Shown: one piece after another, positions 27,903 through 38,751 of the stretch
Numbering within the stretch: position 1 is the stretch's first letter
Layout of the letters: the number at the start of each line of letters is the position of its first letter
Source of the DNA: Haloarcula amylolytica JCM 13557
GTDB lineage: Archaea > Halobacteriota > Halobacteria > Halobacteriales > Haloarculaceae
NCBI RefSeq assembly: GCF_000336615.1
Contig: NZ_AOLW01000015.1
Span: forward strand, 111,875-175,874
Length of the DNA: 64,000 bases
Reading direction: 5' to 3'
Notes under the pieces: generated by a model
Databases searched by the model: none
What the model saw: only the letters and a program-made list of their open reading frames with translations
What the model was told of the DNA's origin: nothing
Made by a program: the position numbers and the translations under genes

Positions 27903-28082
27903 ATGGTCGACCCGACATCAGATCACCACGAGAATATCGACGAGGACGAGGCACCGGAGTGTGCTACCTGCGGCGACGCTATCGCTAACGAAGTGACACA
28001 CCGCGTCATCACATGGATAGAAGACGGCAGCGTCGAAACCGCCCACTTTTGCAACGAGGACTGCCGACTAGAGTGGCAGTAA
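27903..28082 (+). CDS. 59-residue zinc-ribbon-like protein
   Basis: This small frame encodes an acidic N-terminus, then ECATCGDAIANEVTHRV and AHFCNEDCRLEWQ at the end: two CxxC-type pairs that would bind one zinc (treble-clef or TRASH-like). It has a clean ATG and TAA. Such tiny zinc proteins are abundant in haloarchaea and some are needed for specific growth conditions; the role here is unknown. It follows the nucleotidyltransferase gene by 140 bp. Confidence 0.72.
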   Translation: MVDPTSDHHENIDEDEAPECATCGDAIANEVTHRVITWIEDGSVETAHFCNEDCRLEWQ

Positions 28083-28189
28083 CACGTCTGTTCTAACTGT
28101 CTTCCGGACGGTGTACCGCTTTCCGGGTGCGCACCCGCGACTCCGGCCGTTCGGGTGCATCCCTTCGCTGGCAAACTCGCACGCTCTTT

Positions 28190-28399
28190 TCAGTCCACCT
28201 GCGCATCGATGTGGTGGACTGCGTCTGGTGAGAGGAGTCGCCCCGTGGGTAGTTCGACCCAGCCGTTTGCGAGGACGCGAACCGCTCCCTCGTGCAGGAC
28301 TGTCTCTTGCTCGATATCGGCGTACACGATGGCGCTCTCGTACTCTTTGACGAACTGCTCCACGGCATCACCCCAGGCTGGTTCCGTCGAGACGACCAT
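28190..28399 (-). CDS. Small conserved acidic protein
   Basis: The 69-residue protein (MVVSTEPAWGDAVEQFVKEY at the start; later TVLHEGAVRVLANGWVELPT and LLSPDAVHHIDAQVD) has a strongly coding amino-acid pattern and looks like a family conserved among haloarchaea, but I know no function for it. No cysteines or membrane segments are present. It is divergent from the acyl-CoA synthetase gene and convergent with the small zinc protein. Confidence 0.68.
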   Translation of the reverse strand: MVVSTEPAWGDAVEQFVKEYESAIVYADIEQETVLHEGAVRVLANGWVELPTGRLLSPDAVHHIDAQVD

Positions 28400-28558
28400 G
28401 TGATGGCTATCTCGCTCTCATGACAAAGCTTTGGTGCGACAGGTTGCCACTCGTCGCCCCTTCTTCCAAAACCGTTGACGGAATCAACTCCGACAAACCA
28501 ATTGAGTGTTAACATCCTGCACATATTTGGGCTGGCCTAGTGAACACTGCGGTATGAC

Positions 28559-30541
28559 ATGACTGCGGGCAATCACTCTGACTGGCGGACGGCCGAGGAA
28601 GCGCACACTGATGACGTCATCGGCGACGACACGCTGGGCGAAATGTTTGCCGCAAGCGCGGTCCGGAACGCCGACACGACCGCCCAACTGTACAAGGGTG
28701 GCGTCTACGATCGGTCACTGACTGACGACGTGATACCGGCGGCTCCCGACGGCGACTACGCCGAGATCAGCTACGAGCGGATGCATCACCTGGTCAAATA
28801 CTTGGCCGCAGGGTTCCGTGACCTCGGTGTCGGCCCGGACGCCCGGGTCGGTATTCTGGCCGACACGCGGATGGAGTGGGCGCTGAGCGACTTTGCCGTT
28901 CTGTCTGCGGGCGGGGTGGTGACGACCGTGTACACGGATTCCTCGCCGAAACAGGTGCAGTATCTCCTCTCGGACCCGGAGGCGAGCGCCGTCGTCGTGG
29001 AGAACGCCGAGATGCTGGACCGTGTCCTGGCTATCGAGGACGACCTGTCGCTCTCGTTCATCGTCGTCATGGACGACACTGACGTGGACCGCGAGGACGT
29101 GTGCACACTCGAAACAGTGTACAGGCGCGGCGAGGAGACGTTCAGCGAGTCGGCGTACCAGTCCTGGCTGGACGACCGCGACCCCGACGATCTGGCGAGT
29201 CTGATCTACACCTCCGGGACGACGGGCCAGCCGAAAGGGGTCCAACTCACCCACCGCAACTTCCGAGCGAACGTCAATCAGGCCCGCAGGCGAATCGGGC
29301 CACGGCCCGACAAGTCTTCGGACCTGCCGACCGTCACCGCCGAGACGCGGTCGATAGCGTTCCTCCCCCTGGCGCACGTCTTCGAGCGCCTCGCGGGCCA
29401 TTTCTTCATGTACGCCTCCGGCGCGGCTGTGAGCTACGCCGAAAGCCCGGATACGCTGGCCGACGACCTCCAGACTGTCGAGCCGATGACCGGACTGAGC
29501 GTCCCCAGAGTCTACGAGCGTATTTTCGACAATATGCGAACGCAGGCCAGCGAGTCCCCGCTCAAAAAGCGGATTTTCGACTGGTCGATGGACGTGGCCC
29601 GCGACTACGCTCGGACTGACGACCCGGGACCGATACTCACTGCGAAACACTCGCTCGCTGACCGCCTCGTCTACAGCACTGTCAAAGAACGGCTCGGCGG
29701 GAACATCGAGTTCATGGTCAGCGGCGGCGGGAGCCTCTCGAAAACGCTCTGTGAGACGTTCCTCGGGATGGGACTGACGATACTCGAAGGGTACGGTCTC
29801 ACTGAGACCTCACCGGTTCTGACGGTGAACCCGCCGGAGGACGTCCGTCCCGGAACCCTGGGTGCTCCGCTGACAGAGGTCGACGTTCACATCGATACCG
29901 GCGTCGTCGACGCCAGCGAGTTCGACGACGTCACTGGCGACGTGGGCGAACTACTCGTCGACGGCCCGAACGTCACGCAGGGGTACTGGAACGCGCCCGA
30001 CGCGACGACGCGGGCCTTCACCGAAATCGACGGCACCCAGTGGTTCCGCACCGGCGACATCGTCGAACGGACCGACGACGACTTCCTCATCTATCACGAC
30101 CGCCTCAAGGAACTGCTCGTCCTCTCGACGGGGAAAAACGTCGCGCCACAGCCCATCGAAGACCAGTTCGCGACGAGCGACCGGGTCGATCAGGTCATGG
30201 TCGTCGGCGACGACCAGAAGTTCGTCGGCGCGATAATCGTCCCGAACTTCGAGGAACTCCGCCGGTGGGCCGACCGCGAGGGCGTCGACCTCCCCGACGA
30301 CCACGAAGCGCTGGTCGAGGACGAACGCGTCCACGCGTGGGTCCAGACTGCCGTCGACGCGGTCAACGAGGAACTCGAACGCGTCGAGCGGATCAAGTCG
30401 TTCGCGCTCGTCTCCCGGGAGTGGACCGCCGAGAACGACTTGCTCACGCCGTCGATGAAAAAGAAGCGCCGCAACATCCGCAGCGCGTACCGCGAGAAAC
30501 TCGCAGAGATATACGGCGAGCAGCAGGTCGAGGTAGCCTGA
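28559..30541 (+). CDS. Long-chain acyl-CoA synthetase (AMP-forming)
   Basis: The 660-residue enzyme activates fatty acids to acyl-CoA through an acyl-adenylate. Signatures are the P-loop SLIYTSGTTGQPKGV, the FLPLAHVFER motif typical of long-chain types, GYGLTETSP, WFRTGDIVER, and the C-terminal KELLVLSTGKNVAPQPIE. The C-terminal lysine motif is followed by PSMKKKRRNIRSAYREKL. The length suits the FadD15-like group. With the acyl-CoA dehydrogenase and fused hydratase/dehydrogenase in the window it covers the entry and first steps of beta-oxidation. Confidence 0.94.
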   Translation: MTAGNHSDWRTAEEAHTDDVIGDDTLGEMFAASAVRNADTTAQLYKGGVYDRSLTDDVIPAAPDGDYAEISYERMHHLVKYLAAGFRDLGVGPDARVGILADTRMEWALSDFAVLSAGGVVTTVYTDSSPKQVQYLLSDPEASAVVVENAEMLDRVLAIEDDLSLSFIVVMDDTDVDREDVCTLETVYRRGEETFSESAYQSWLDDRDPDDLASLIYTSGTTGQPKGVQLTHRNFRANVNQARRRIGPRPDKSSDLPTVTAETRSIAFLPLAHVFERLAGHFFMYASGAAVSYAESPDTLADDLQTVEPMTGLSVPRVYERIFDNMRTQASESPLKKRIFDWSMDVARDYARTDDPGPILTAKHSLADRLVYSTVKERLGGNIEFMVSGGGSLSKTLCETFLGMGLTILEGYGLTETSPVLTVNPPEDVRPGTLGAPLTEVDVHIDTGVVDASEFDDVTGDVGELLVDGPNVTQGYWNAPDATTRAFTEIDGTQWFRTGDIVERTDDDFLIYHDRLKELLVLSTGKNVAPQPIEDQFATSDRVDQVMVVGDDQKFVGAIIVPNFEELRRWADREGVDLPDDHEALVEDERVHAWVQTAVDAVNEELERVERIKSFALVSREWTAENDLLTPSMKKKRRNIRSAYREKLAEIYGEQQVEVA

Positions 30542-30571
30542 CTGATGGTCGCAAGTACTGCTGTCGCCGCC

Positions 30572-30964
30572 TCAGTCCGTGACGACCACGTCAACGGCCC
30601 GCTCGCGCGGACCATCACAGTCGACGAGCAGCACGGACTGCCACGTCCCCATATCGAGCCCTCCGTCGCGGACGGGAATCGTCTCGCTCGGCCCGACGAG
30701 CATCGCCCGGACGTGTGCGTCCGCGTTGCCGTCCAGTTCGTCGTGGTCCCATCCGCTGTCCGGGACGAGGTCGCCGAGTGCGTCACCGAGGTCGCCGAGT
30801 AGCCGCGGCTCGGCCTCGTTGACCGTGACGCCCGTGGTAGTGTGACGGACGAATACGGTGCAGGTCCCCTCGGCGTCTTCGGGAATCACGTCCCTGACTC
30901 GCTCGGTGATGTCGACTACCGAGAGCTGGTCGTCAGTCGCGACAGTGAACCGATTCGTTGGCAT
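30572..30964 (-). CDS. YjbQ/UPF0047 family protein
   Basis: The 130-residue protein has the family signatures FVRHTTTGVTVNE, a WDH region (DSGWDHDELDGNADAHVRA) and MGTWQSVLLVDCDGPRER. Members form trimers with a possible metal site made by these His and Glu residues; some show weak thiamine-phosphate synthase activity, but the true role is unsettled. The ATG at 30964 starts the conserved N-terminus. It is convergent with the acyl-CoA synthetase. Confidence 0.88.
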   Translation of the reverse strand: MPTNRFTVATDDQLSVVDITERVRDVIPEDAEGTCTVFVRHTTTGVTVNEAEPRLLGDLGDALGDLVPDSGWDHDELDGNADAHVRAMLVGPSETIPVRDGGLDMGTWQSVLLVDCDGPRERAVDVVVTD

Positions 30965-31053
30965 ATCTCCGCCCACGAGCGGACGGGACTCAAGCGTACC
31001 GCTACGCTCAGCGTCGCAGGTCGGAAAACCCGTCCTCGTTCAAACTCCGCCCT

Positions 31054-33093
31054 TCAGGCAAGCCACTCGTCTGGCTTGGTGTTGTAGTCGATGTCAGTTG
31101 CTGTGAGGTGTTCGACCTCGGACCAGTCGACATCGGTGACAGTCACTTCGTCGCCGTCGTAGCGGATGCGCTTGCCGACCTCTTCTGGTTCGGGTTCGCG
31201 GTCGCGGCGCTTGGCGACCTCCACGTCGTGGTCGTCGAACTCCTTGACGATGGTCAGAAGGTTCACCGGGCGGCCCCAGAGTTCGAAGGTCCGCTTCAGG
31301 ACTTCCTTGGCTTGGCCGATGTCGAGCATCACGCCGTTGTACTGGTGGGCCAACAGCAGTTCGTTTCGGTTCTGGTAGTTACCGTCCTCGACGACGACGG
31401 TTGGCTTCCCGAAGTTGGTGAACTGCAACATGAGCTTCTTCTTGACGTCTTCGTGGTCCGTCGAGGTCACCCGGTAGTCGCCCGAAGCATGGGTGTACTC
31501 GTAGGTGAAGTAGTCGTTGTCGTCGACGAACTCCTGAGTGAGGAACTCGTCGAGGAAGGTCACGTCGTTGTGGCTCTCGCGGATCTCGCGCATGCGCTCC
31601 CAGCCGCGGGTGTAATCCACGTCGGCCAGGGCCTCTTCGACGCTGTCGTAGCGCGAGTCGTCGAACATGTAGCGGGCGGTCCGCTCCAGTTCCTCCTGAC
31701 CGATACGGGAGACGAAGCCGCGGTACTGGGGCTTGACCAGCGAGTAGTGCCGCTGGGCCAGTCCCTCGTAGGTCAGCACCTTCCAGGGGTACTGTTCGAT
31801 GTCGAACTCACCGTCGCGGGCCGCCGCCAGCCCATCGCTGTCGACCCGCGGGTCCTCGGGGTCCAGTTCGTCGAGGTGGCTTGGCACGTCGGTGAGCCAC
31901 TCGGGCGGTTCGAGGTGCTCCTGTACGGTCTCGTAATCGACGCTCTCGTCGAAGTTCCGCCAGGTGATGCCCTCGACGCGGAGCAGGCGCTCGATGACCT
32001 CCCGGCGGTTCTCCGTGTTCTCGACGTACTCCCAGATCTCCAGGCCGAGGCTGTAGGGGTTGAGCCCGCCCGACCCCAGCACCTTCGACATGTGGTCGGA
32101 GTAGAGGACGAACTCGTCGTCGCCGGCGAACCGCTCGCCGGTCATCATGATGGATTCCCAGTAGGAGGCCCACCCCTCGTTCATCACCTTCGTCATTTTC
32201 TGTGGCGCGAAGTAGTAGGCCTCCCGACGAAGCAGTTCCAGCAGCTCCTTCTGCCAGTCGTCCATCTCAGTGGCGCGTTCGGCGTCTTCGTCGTACTGCA
32301 TGCCGTGTTTCCGGAGGAAGCCGAGCACGTCCTTCTCCGGTTCGGCGGGGAACGAGACGTTCTCGTCGTCGTCGCGCTGGGCGTCGAGCCACTCGTCGTC
32401 GAACACCTGCCGCTTGACCTCTTCGGAGAGGTCCAGGTCCTCCAGCTGGTCGGTCACGTCTGCCCCTTCGATGTCTTGGAACTCCTCGGGCACTGTCTCG
32501 ACCGGGCTGTAGGGGACGTGCTGGTCGATGTTGTCCTCCAGACAGAGGACGTGGTCGATGAACCGCTCGACCTCGGCGCGCTCGATGTCGGGGTCCTGCA
32601 TGTACTCCTGAATGGTGTCGCTGTGGCGGGCGAGCATCCCGGCGGCATCGGGCCCGCGGCGGCGGTCCTCGCCGGACGCGTCGGTCGTCGTCCGGGAGGA
32701 GCCGTCGGTGAACATGCGGAACCACTCGTTGTTGGCGAAGAAGTCCGCGTGGGCCTCGACGTGAGTGATGACGGCCTTCTGGTCGGCCAGCGTGTTCGAC
32801 TCCTGTAAGAACGCGTGGGCCGGGTCGTCGTTGTTGACGATTTCGAAGGCTTTGCCGCCGAGGAACTGGCCCTGCTTCTGCTGACGGTCGTACTGCATCC
32901 CCCAGCGCCAGTGCGGGTACCGCTGCTGGAACCCGCCGTAGGCGATGAGTTCGTTCATCTCGTCGTAGTCGACGATCCAGTAGTTCACCGGGTACGGTTT
33001 CAGCCCGAGCTTTCTGGCGAGATTGCCAGCCTCTTCGACCGGTTCGTCGAGTTCGTCGGCGACGCGCTGTTTCGCGAATCTGTCGTCGTTCAT
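31054..33093 (-). CDS. SpoVR family protein
   Basis: The 679-residue protein belongs to the SpoVR/YcgB family, named for a spore-cortex gene but found widely in non-sporulating microbes. Conserved stretches include [30 protein letters not shown] and [15 protein letters not shown]. Biochemical function is unknown; in Escherichia coli ycgB belongs to the RpoS stress regulon with yeaG and yeaH. It overlaps yeaH by four bases (ATGA) as the last gene of the prkA-prkA-yeaH-spoVR operon. I start it at 33093; longer frames upstream are the shadow of yeaH. Confidence 0.94.
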   Translation of the reverse strand: MNDDRFAKQRVADELDEPVEEAGNLARKLGLKPYPVNYWIVDYDEMNELIAYGGFQQRYPHWRWGMQYDRQQKQGQFLGGKAFEIVNNDDPAHAFLQESNTLADQKAVITHVEAHADFFANNEWFRMFTDGSSRTTTDASGEDRRRGPDAAGMLARHSDTIQEYMQDPDIERAEVERFIDHVLCLEDNIDQHVPYSPVETVPEEFQDIEGADVTDQLEDLDLSEEVKRQVFDDEWLDAQRDDDENVSFPAEPEKDVLGFLRKHGMQYDEDAERATEMDDWQKELLELLRREAYYFAPQKMTKVMNEGWASYWESIMMTGERFAGDDEFVLYSDHMSKVLGSGGLNPYSLGLEIWEYVENTENRREVIERLLRVEGITWRNFDESVDYETVQEHLEPPEWLTDVPSHLDELDPEDPRVDSDGLAAARDGEFDIEQYPWKVLTYEGLAQRHYSLVKPQYRGFVSRIGQEELERTARYMFDDSRYDSVEEALADVDYTRGWERMREIRESHNDVTFLDEFLTQEFVDDNDYFTYEYTHASGDYRVTSTDHEDVKKKLMLQFTNFGKPTVVVEDGNYQNRNELLLAHQYNGVMLDIGQAKEVLKRTFELWGRPVNLLTIVKEFDDHDVEVAKRRDREPEPEEVGKRIRYDGDEVTVTDVDWSEVEHLTATDIDYNTKPDEWLA

Positions 33094-34406
33094 TGGTCCT
33101 CCGTACTGAGTATGTCGTAGATGGCATCGACCACGTCCTCCGGCGAGGAGACGTACGCGACCGCGACGTTGTCGGCGTCGCGGAAGGAGCGTTCGACCTC
33201 CTCGGCGTGGGTGGCGTTGATTGCGTTCCCGCTCGGCTGGGTCTCCACGTAGGCGTGGAGGTTCGCCGGGATCTGTTCCATCAGCGGGATGACTTTCTCC
33301 TCGGTGTCGTTCGAGGAGTTCTCGCTGTCGCCCGCCGCGAACACGTAGCGGTTCCACTCGCTCCAGGGGTACTCCTCCTCTAAGATCTCCGCCGCGAGTT
33401 CGTACGCGCTGGAGATGCGGGTGCCGCCGCCCGAGCGGATGCCGAAGAACTCGTCGCGCTCGACCTCCCAGGCGTCGGCGTCGTGGGCGATGTAGACGAA
33501 CTCGGCGTTGTCGTACTTGCCCGTCAGGTACCAGTCAAGCGGCGTGAACGTCCGCTCGACGAGTTCCCGCTTCTTCTGGCGCATCGACCCGGAGACGTCC
33601 CGGATGTTCACGACGACGACGTTCTTCTCGCGCTCCTCGACGATCTCGGGGTAGCGGTAGCGCTCGTCCTCGCGGCGGAAGGGGATCTGGTCGACGCCCT
33701 CCCGGCGGATGCGCTGGGACGTCTCGACCTTCTCGACGTTGTCCTCCATCTCCTCGATGGAGTCCCAGACGCCTTTCTCGTCGTCGGGCAGTTCCTCGTA
33801 GGCGTCGTCGATCCACGCCTTCGAGACGGGCATATTCTGCTCGCGAGTCCACTCGTAGACGGTGGCAGGGCCCCAGCCGTCGACTTTGAGCGCCTCGCGG
33901 ACGTAGTCCTCGTCGAAGTCCATCGCGAGCTTCCGCTTGAGCCCTTTCTTGAACAGCCGCTCGAAGTCGAGTGTCGAGGAGGGGCCGGTTCGGGTGATAT
34001 CGGTAAAGTCGCCCTCCTTCTCCTCGATGACTTTCTTGCCCTTCGGTTCGAGGTCGAGCCCCAGTTGCTCGTCGAGTTCCTCGGCGAACTCCTCGGGGTC
34101 CATCTCGTAGTATTCGTGTTCGCCGCCCTCCTCGCCGGGTTCGCCGTCCTCGTCACCGTCGCCGTCGCCGGGCTGGGGTTGTGGCTGGCCGACCGGGTCG
34201 CCCGGTTCGGCGCCTTCGCCCTGGCCGACGCCGCCCTGGTCGCGCTGGTCGTACTCGAACTCGGGCAGATCGACGATCTTGATCGGGATGCGGACCGAGT
34301 CCCCGCGTGACTGGCCGAGGTCGCCGTACTGGATGAACTCAGCGAGGTCCTGTCGGCGCTCCTCGCCCACGTCGCGGTACCGTTCGAGGTCGTCTTTCAG
34401 TCCCAT
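33090..34406 (-). CDS. YeaH/YhbH family (DUF444) protein with VWA-like domain
   Basis: The 438-residue protein has an acidic, Gly/Glu/Asp/Gln-rich N-terminal linker (about 60-105) and a C-terminal von Willebrand factor A-like domain with a MIDAS-like [15 protein letters not shown] motif and a later [11 protein letters not shown]. It is the constant partner of PrkA-type kinases and SpoVR. It overlaps prkA2 by ten bases upstream and spoVR by four bases downstream, so translation is probably coupled. A scaffold role linking kinase and SpoVR is inference. Confidence 0.93.
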   Translation of the reverse strand: MGLKDDLERYRDVGEERRQDLAEFIQYGDLGQSRGDSVRIPIKIVDLPEFEYDQRDQGGVGQGEGAEPGDPVGQPQPQPGDGDGDEDGEPGEEGGEHEYYEMDPEEFAEELDEQLGLDLEPKGKKVIEEKEGDFTDITRTGPSSTLDFERLFKKGLKRKLAMDFDEDYVREALKVDGWGPATVYEWTREQNMPVSKAWIDDAYEELPDDEKGVWDSIEEMEDNVEKVETSQRIRREGVDQIPFRREDERYRYPEIVEEREKNVVVVNIRDVSGSMRQKKRELVERTFTPLDWYLTGKYDNAEFVYIAHDADAWEVERDEFFGIRSGGGTRISSAYELAAEILEEEYPWSEWNRYVFAAGDSENSSNDTEEKVIPLMEQIPANLHAYVETQPSGNAINATHAEEVERSFRDADNVAVAYVSSPEDVVDAIYDILSTEDQ

Positions 34407-36679
34407 CTGTAACTCACCTGGCTCATGACGTGCCGGCTCGTCAGCTCAGCCGACGCCTCAGTGTAGTCGAACATCTCGACCATGTTGTCCAGCGTCTTCG
34501 CCTTGAGGCGGGCCGTCTCAGTCCCGGACGGTGGGTTGTCCCACTGCCCGGGCTCGAAGTCCGCGTAGGTGCGCTGGATGTCGTCCCAGTCGTAGCTGCC
34601 GAGGACGGTGTTGATGACCGGAATCTCCTTGGGGTTCACGTCGCCGACGCGGAACTCCTCGTCGCGGCGCTGCCACGCGTGGCGGTTCAAGGCGGTGATA
34701 ATCTTGTCCGTCCGGAACTGCTCGACGGCGTGGTCGGGCTCGTTGCCGTCGTAGTTCTTCTCGTCGAAGCGGCCCAGGTGCTCGATCTCGAACACCTTCA
34801 TCTTCAGCGGGTCCGGGTCGACGAGTTCGCCCCGCTCGTTCTCGATCTGGTCGTCGGACTCCCAGGCGTAGACGTGCTCGATGTACTCCTCGACGGTCGC
34901 CTCGTCGACGCGCTTGTCCCGCATCATCGCGTCGAGCACGTCCTGTTCCTGCTGGCCGAAGATGTAGTTCTTGACGGTCACGACCCGTTCCTCGTACTCC
35001 GTGGCCTCGCCCGTCGAGAACACGGGGGCGTCTTCCAGCCCCTCGGCGACGGCGTTGAGCACGTCCCGGGGCATCAGGACGTGTTCGACCGGGAGGTCGG
35101 GATGGTGTCGGTCCTGTGGCTCGTGCAGCAGGTCGGCGACGATATCTCGGACGTAGGTGACCGGGATGCCGTGGTCGCCGTCCTCGGCGGTGGTCTCCAG
35201 GTCGTAGTCCTCGATGTCGACGCGCTCGTCGCCCTCCATCAGGTAGCCCCGGTCGAACAGCAGGGCCTTGTCGACGAGGTCCAGCCCGGTCGGGATTTCG
35301 GCGCTATCGAGCCGCGAGACGACGGCGTACAGCGCCGCGGACTCGATTGTGTGTGGGGCCAGCTCCTTGTCGGTCGCCGTCTCGACTTGGTCACGGACCG
35401 AGATGGTCAGGGGCTCCTGGATCCACGTCTCCAGTTCGTCCCAGGTCTCGGGGTCCCACACCTGCGTCTCGTTGGTCAGTTCCCGCCGCAGGAGCTGGGC
35501 TTCGAGCGAGAGGTTCGTCAGGTACGTGAACTCGTGTTTGTCCAGTCGCCGCTTGAGCGCCTTCAGCGGGTCCTGGCCCTCGCGGTCAGCGTGCTTGTTC
35601 AGCTGGGCCTCCAAGTCCGGGTTCGAGATGATGATGAGCTGCGTGTCCACGTCCATCCCGATTCCCTTGTCGAGTTTGACGTGGGACTCGTCGGGCACGT
35701 TCAGCAGCTTCTGGAGCAGGTCGGCGTGCTGGGCGGCGTCCTCGACGACGGTCAGCAGGCCGTTGCCCTGCGAGAGGACGCCGTCGTAGCTGAACGCCTG
35801 CGGGTTCTTCCGGCCCCGCGAATCGAGTTCGCGGAGCATCCCGTGCATCCACGAGCCGACGAGTCGCTCCTTTGGCGTCCCCTCGTCCTCGGAGTGGAGG
35901 ATGCCGATGCCGTGGCCCACGTCGACGACAAAGTTCTTCACCCGGAGGTGGGACGGCTGAGTGACCGCCGAGAACAGGTCCGTCTCGCCCTGTCGGCGGT
36001 ACTGCTCTTCGAGGAAGTCGTAGGCCTCGCGGGAGAACGGGTCGAGTTCGCCGTCGACGCGGATTGGGATGTGGTCGTCGAGGCGTTCATTGACCTCGGC
36101 GAGCAGGTCCGCACGGACGTCGTCGGGGAACACCGTCAGCGGGTGGGCCTGGACGGGACTCTCGTACCAGTCGTCCTCGTCCTCGACGGCTGCGTTCCCG
36201 TAGGTCATGCTGGTGGCGCTGCCGCCGGCCCCGGCGACGTTCCACTCGACGGTGTAGCGCCGGCCTTCGGGCGTCTTCGAGTACTCCCGAAGGCCGTTGA
36301 TGAGACAGCGCTTCAGTTCGGATTTCCCCGTGGCTGTCGGCCCTTCGAGCCAGATGATCTTCTCGTCTTTGCCGCGACCCGCCGCGATAGAGCGGAGGTC
36401 GTCGACGAACGCGTTCAGGACCTCGGTGTTACCGAGGATGGCGTGCTCGCCGTCGTTGTACGGATCGTCGAAGAAGCGGTAGCGCTCCTTCTCCTCGCCT
36501 TCCTCGATGACCATCCGCGTGCCCGCCGCTTCGATGGCGTCGAGCAGGTACTTCGAGGCATGCGCCGCGACCTGGGGCGTTTCGAGGACGGTGTCGACGT
36601 ACTCCGCGAGGCTCATCGGGGCCTCGTAGGCGGCGTCGAGTGACTCGTCCGCGCGGTCGATGTACTCCTCGCCGGTCAT
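34397..36679 (-). CDS. PrkA-family AAA+/serine kinase-like protein, second copy
   Basis: The 760-residue protein has an N-terminal AAA+ domain with Walker A GPTATGKS at 113-120 and motifs matching PrkA/YeaG ([20 protein letters not shown]). The C-terminal kinase-like part ends in QVSYRWD. It is longer and more divergent than the gene upstream, and the Walker B region reads ISNPDLEAQ rather than the usual acidic pair, so ATP hydrolysis may differ. It shares one base with the stop of the upstream prkA (TAATG). Confidence 0.9.
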   Translation of the reverse strand: MTGEEYIDRADESLDAAYEAPMSLAEYVDTVLETPQVAAHASKYLLDAIEAAGTRMVIEEGEEKERYRFFDDPYNDGEHAILGNTEVLNAFVDDLRSIAAGRGKDEKIIWLEGPTATGKSELKRCLINGLREYSKTPEGRRYTVEWNVAGAGGSATSMTYGNAAVEDEDDWYESPVQAHPLTVFPDDVRADLLAEVNERLDDHIPIRVDGELDPFSREAYDFLEEQYRRQGETDLFSAVTQPSHLRVKNFVVDVGHGIGILHSEDEGTPKERLVGSWMHGMLRELDSRGRKNPQAFSYDGVLSQGNGLLTVVEDAAQHADLLQKLLNVPDESHVKLDKGIGMDVDTQLIIISNPDLEAQLNKHADREGQDPLKALKRRLDKHEFTYLTNLSLEAQLLRRELTNETQVWDPETWDELETWIQEPLTISVRDQVETATDKELAPHTIESAALYAVVSRLDSAEIPTGLDLVDKALLFDRGYLMEGDERVDIEDYDLETTAEDGDHGIPVTYVRDIVADLLHEPQDRHHPDLPVEHVLMPRDVLNAVAEGLEDAPVFSTGEATEYEERVVTVKNYIFGQQEQDVLDAMMRDKRVDEATVEEYIEHVYAWESDDQIENERGELVDPDPLKMKVFEIEHLGRFDEKNYDGNEPDHAVEQFRTDKIITALNRHAWQRRDEEFRVGDVNPKEIPVINTVLGSYDWDDIQRTYADFEPGQWDNPPSGTETARLKAKTLDNMVEMFDYTEASAELTSRHVMSQVSYRWD

Positions 36680-38751
36680 TACTCTTCCATCTCGCTTTTG
36701 GCGACCTCCGCGCCGGCGAACTCGAGGACTTCCTTGGCGCCCTCCTCGGAGTAGCCCTGCTCGATGAGGGCGTCGACCCACTGATTGCGCTCCTCGTCGT
36801 CCATCTCCGAGCTGGAGACCAGCGCGGAGAAGTTGATGTTGTGTTTCTTGTCTTCCCAGAGCTTGCGTTCGAGGGCGCGGCGCAGGCGGTCGTTGTCCTG
36901 TGGATTGAACGTGTCACCCTCGCGGGCGCGCCGGGACACCCAGTTCGACACTTCCTGCCGGAAGTCGTCCTTGCGGTCCTCGGGGAGGTTCAATTTCTCC
37001 TCGACGGAGCGCAGGAACTGCTCGTCCGGCTCCTGTTCGCGGCCGGTGAGTTCGTCCTCGACGGTCGCGTCGTCGATGTAGGCCATGACGTGGTCCATGT
37101 ACTTCTCGCCCTGACGCTGGATCTCGTCCATGTCGTAGGCCAGCGCGTGGCGCACGTCCTCGATGGCCCGCTCCTTGTACTCCTCGCGGACGAGTTCGAG
37201 GAAGCGGTAGTACTTGCTGAACGACTCCTCGTCGATGGAGCCGTGGTTTTCGAGGTTGCCTTCGAGGTGGTTGAACGTCGTCAGCGGCGAGAGGAAGTCC
37301 CGGCTCCGGTGCATCGAGTCCATGATGGCCTCGGCGATCTCGTCGCCGATGAACCGCGGGGAGACGCCGTCCATCCCCTCGCCGATGTCGGCCATCTTCT
37401 CGGCCTCCTCGCGGAGTTTCTTCACGTCGACGTCGTCGGCTTCGTCGATTTCGCCGTTGTAGGCCTTGGCCTTCTGGACGAGGTCGATGGACTCGTTGTC
37501 CGGCTCTTCGATACGGGTGAGGACGCCGAACAGGCCTGCCATCTCTAGCGTGTGGGGCTCGACCTGGATGTCCGGCAGGTCGGCGTTGCGCAGCATCTTC
37601 TCATAGATCTGAGCTTCGGCCGCGTACTGGAGGACGTACGGGAAGTCGATGCGCTTGGTCCGGTCGTTGAACGCCTCCATCTTCTCGTCACCCTTCTTGT
37701 CCCGGTACTCGGGCATGTTCGTCCGGCCGACGATGACCTGGTCGATGTCGATTCGGGGGTTGTTCTTGGGCTTGATTGTCTGTTCTTGACTGGCATGGAG
37801 GAAGTCATAGAGGAACTCCCGCTGGAGCTTCAGCAGCTCCTCACCGGAGAATATCCCGCGGTTGGCGTTACAGAACGCCCCGGAGTAGTCGAACGCCCGC
37901 GGGTCGCTCTCGCCGTAGATGGCGATCTTCGAGTAGTTGACGTCGCCGGTGAGCTCCGTCTCGTCCTGGTTCTTCTTGTCTTTGGGCTCGAACGTCTCGA
38001 TACCGCGGCGCTGGTTCTCGTCCGCGACGAAGCGGATTATCTCGATATGGTTCTCCAAGACCGATTGGAGGTCGTCGTCGTACTCGGCCAGCAGCCGGTC
38101 CATGTAGAACTCCGAGGCGGGGTCAAGCGACTGCTCGTTCCGGATGGTGTAAGGCGCATCGAGTTCCGCGTTGATGTCCTCGATGACCTTGTCCCGCTGC
38201 TTCTGTGGGAGGAGCACGAGCGGGTCCTGGTTCATCGGCGACCGGACCACGTCGTCGGCAGGGTCCTGGTCGTGGATGACGTCACAGAGGTTCGTCCAAC
38301 GGAACGTGTACATCCGCCCGTCGTCCCGGCTCGTGTAGTCCTCGAAGTAGCGCCGGACCTGGCGGTCGAAGTCGGACTTGCCCGACCCGACCGGCCCCAG
38401 GAGGAGTTTGATGCGCTTCTCCGGTCCGAGCCCGCGAGCGCCGGATTTGACCTTGTTGACGAACTCGTGGATGGCCTCGTGGATGACCCGCCCGTAGAAG
38501 GTGTTCTCGCCGTCGTTGAGCGGGTCCTCGCTCGCCAGTTCGTATTCGACCACGCCGGCCTCCTCGTCGTAGGTCTTGCCGTAGTAGTCGAACATGTCCG
38601 CCACGCGCTGGTGGGCGTTGCGGGCGATCGTCGGTTCGTCGTACAACTGTTGTAGATACCAGTCGAACGTGTTCGTCTTCCGGAGGTCCGCCGGTATCGT
38701 GTCACGGTACTCCTTGCTCAGCGCTTCGAGTGTCTCTTTGTTCTTGCTCAT
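36679..38751 (-). CDS. prkA: PrkA-family AAA+/serine protein kinase, first copy
   Basis: The 690-residue protein is a PrkA/YeaG-type kinase with an AAA+ module; Walker A GPVGSGKS is at 119-126, and further family stretches are AFCNANRGIFSGEELLKL, IDQVIVGRTNMPEYR and HYRSRDFLSPLTTFNH-like sequence (read as HRSRDFLSPLTTFNHLEG). A C-terminal kinase-homology region follows, ending in an acidic tail. It is first of four overlapping genes. Bacterial PrkA is active in stress and sporulation. The operon's long upstream gap may hold its regulation. Confidence 0.93.
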   Translation of the reverse strand: MSKNKETLEALSKEYRDTIPADLRKTNTFDWYLQQLYDEPTIARNAHQRVADMFDYYGKTYDEEAGVVEYELASEDPLNDGENTFYGRVIHEAIHEFVNKVKSGARGLGPEKRIKLLLGPVGSGKSDFDRQVRRYFEDYTSRDDGRMYTFRWTNLCDVIHDQDPADDVVRSPMNQDPLVLLPQKQRDKVIEDINAELDAPYTIRNEQSLDPASEFYMDRLLAEYDDDLQSVLENHIEIIRFVADENQRRGIETFEPKDKKNQDETELTGDVNYSKIAIYGESDPRAFDYSGAFCNANRGIFSGEELLKLQREFLYDFLHASQEQTIKPKNNPRIDIDQVIVGRTNMPEYRDKKGDEKMEAFNDRTKRIDFPYVLQYAAEAQIYEKMLRNADLPDIQVEPHTLEMAGLFGVLTRIEEPDNESIDLVQKAKAYNGEIDEADDVDVKKLREEAEKMADIGEGMDGVSPRFIGDEIAEAIMDSMHRSRDFLSPLTTFNHLEGNLENHGSIDEESFSKYYRFLELVREEYKERAIEDVRHALAYDMDEIQRQGEKYMDHVMAYIDDATVEDELTGREQEPDEQFLRSVEEKLNLPEDRKDDFRQEVSNWVSRRAREGDTFNPQDNDRLRRALERKLWEDKKHNINFSALVSSSEMDDEERNQWVDALIEQGYSEEGAKEVLEFAGAEVAKSEMEE

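Noticed and set aside
30958-32808. 616-codon plus-strand open frame
   Set aside because: Antisense shadow of spoVR; no family motif, while the other strand encodes a full conserved protein.
34430-36643. 737-codon plus-strand open frame
   Set aside because: Antisense shadow of the second prkA gene, with typical shadow composition.
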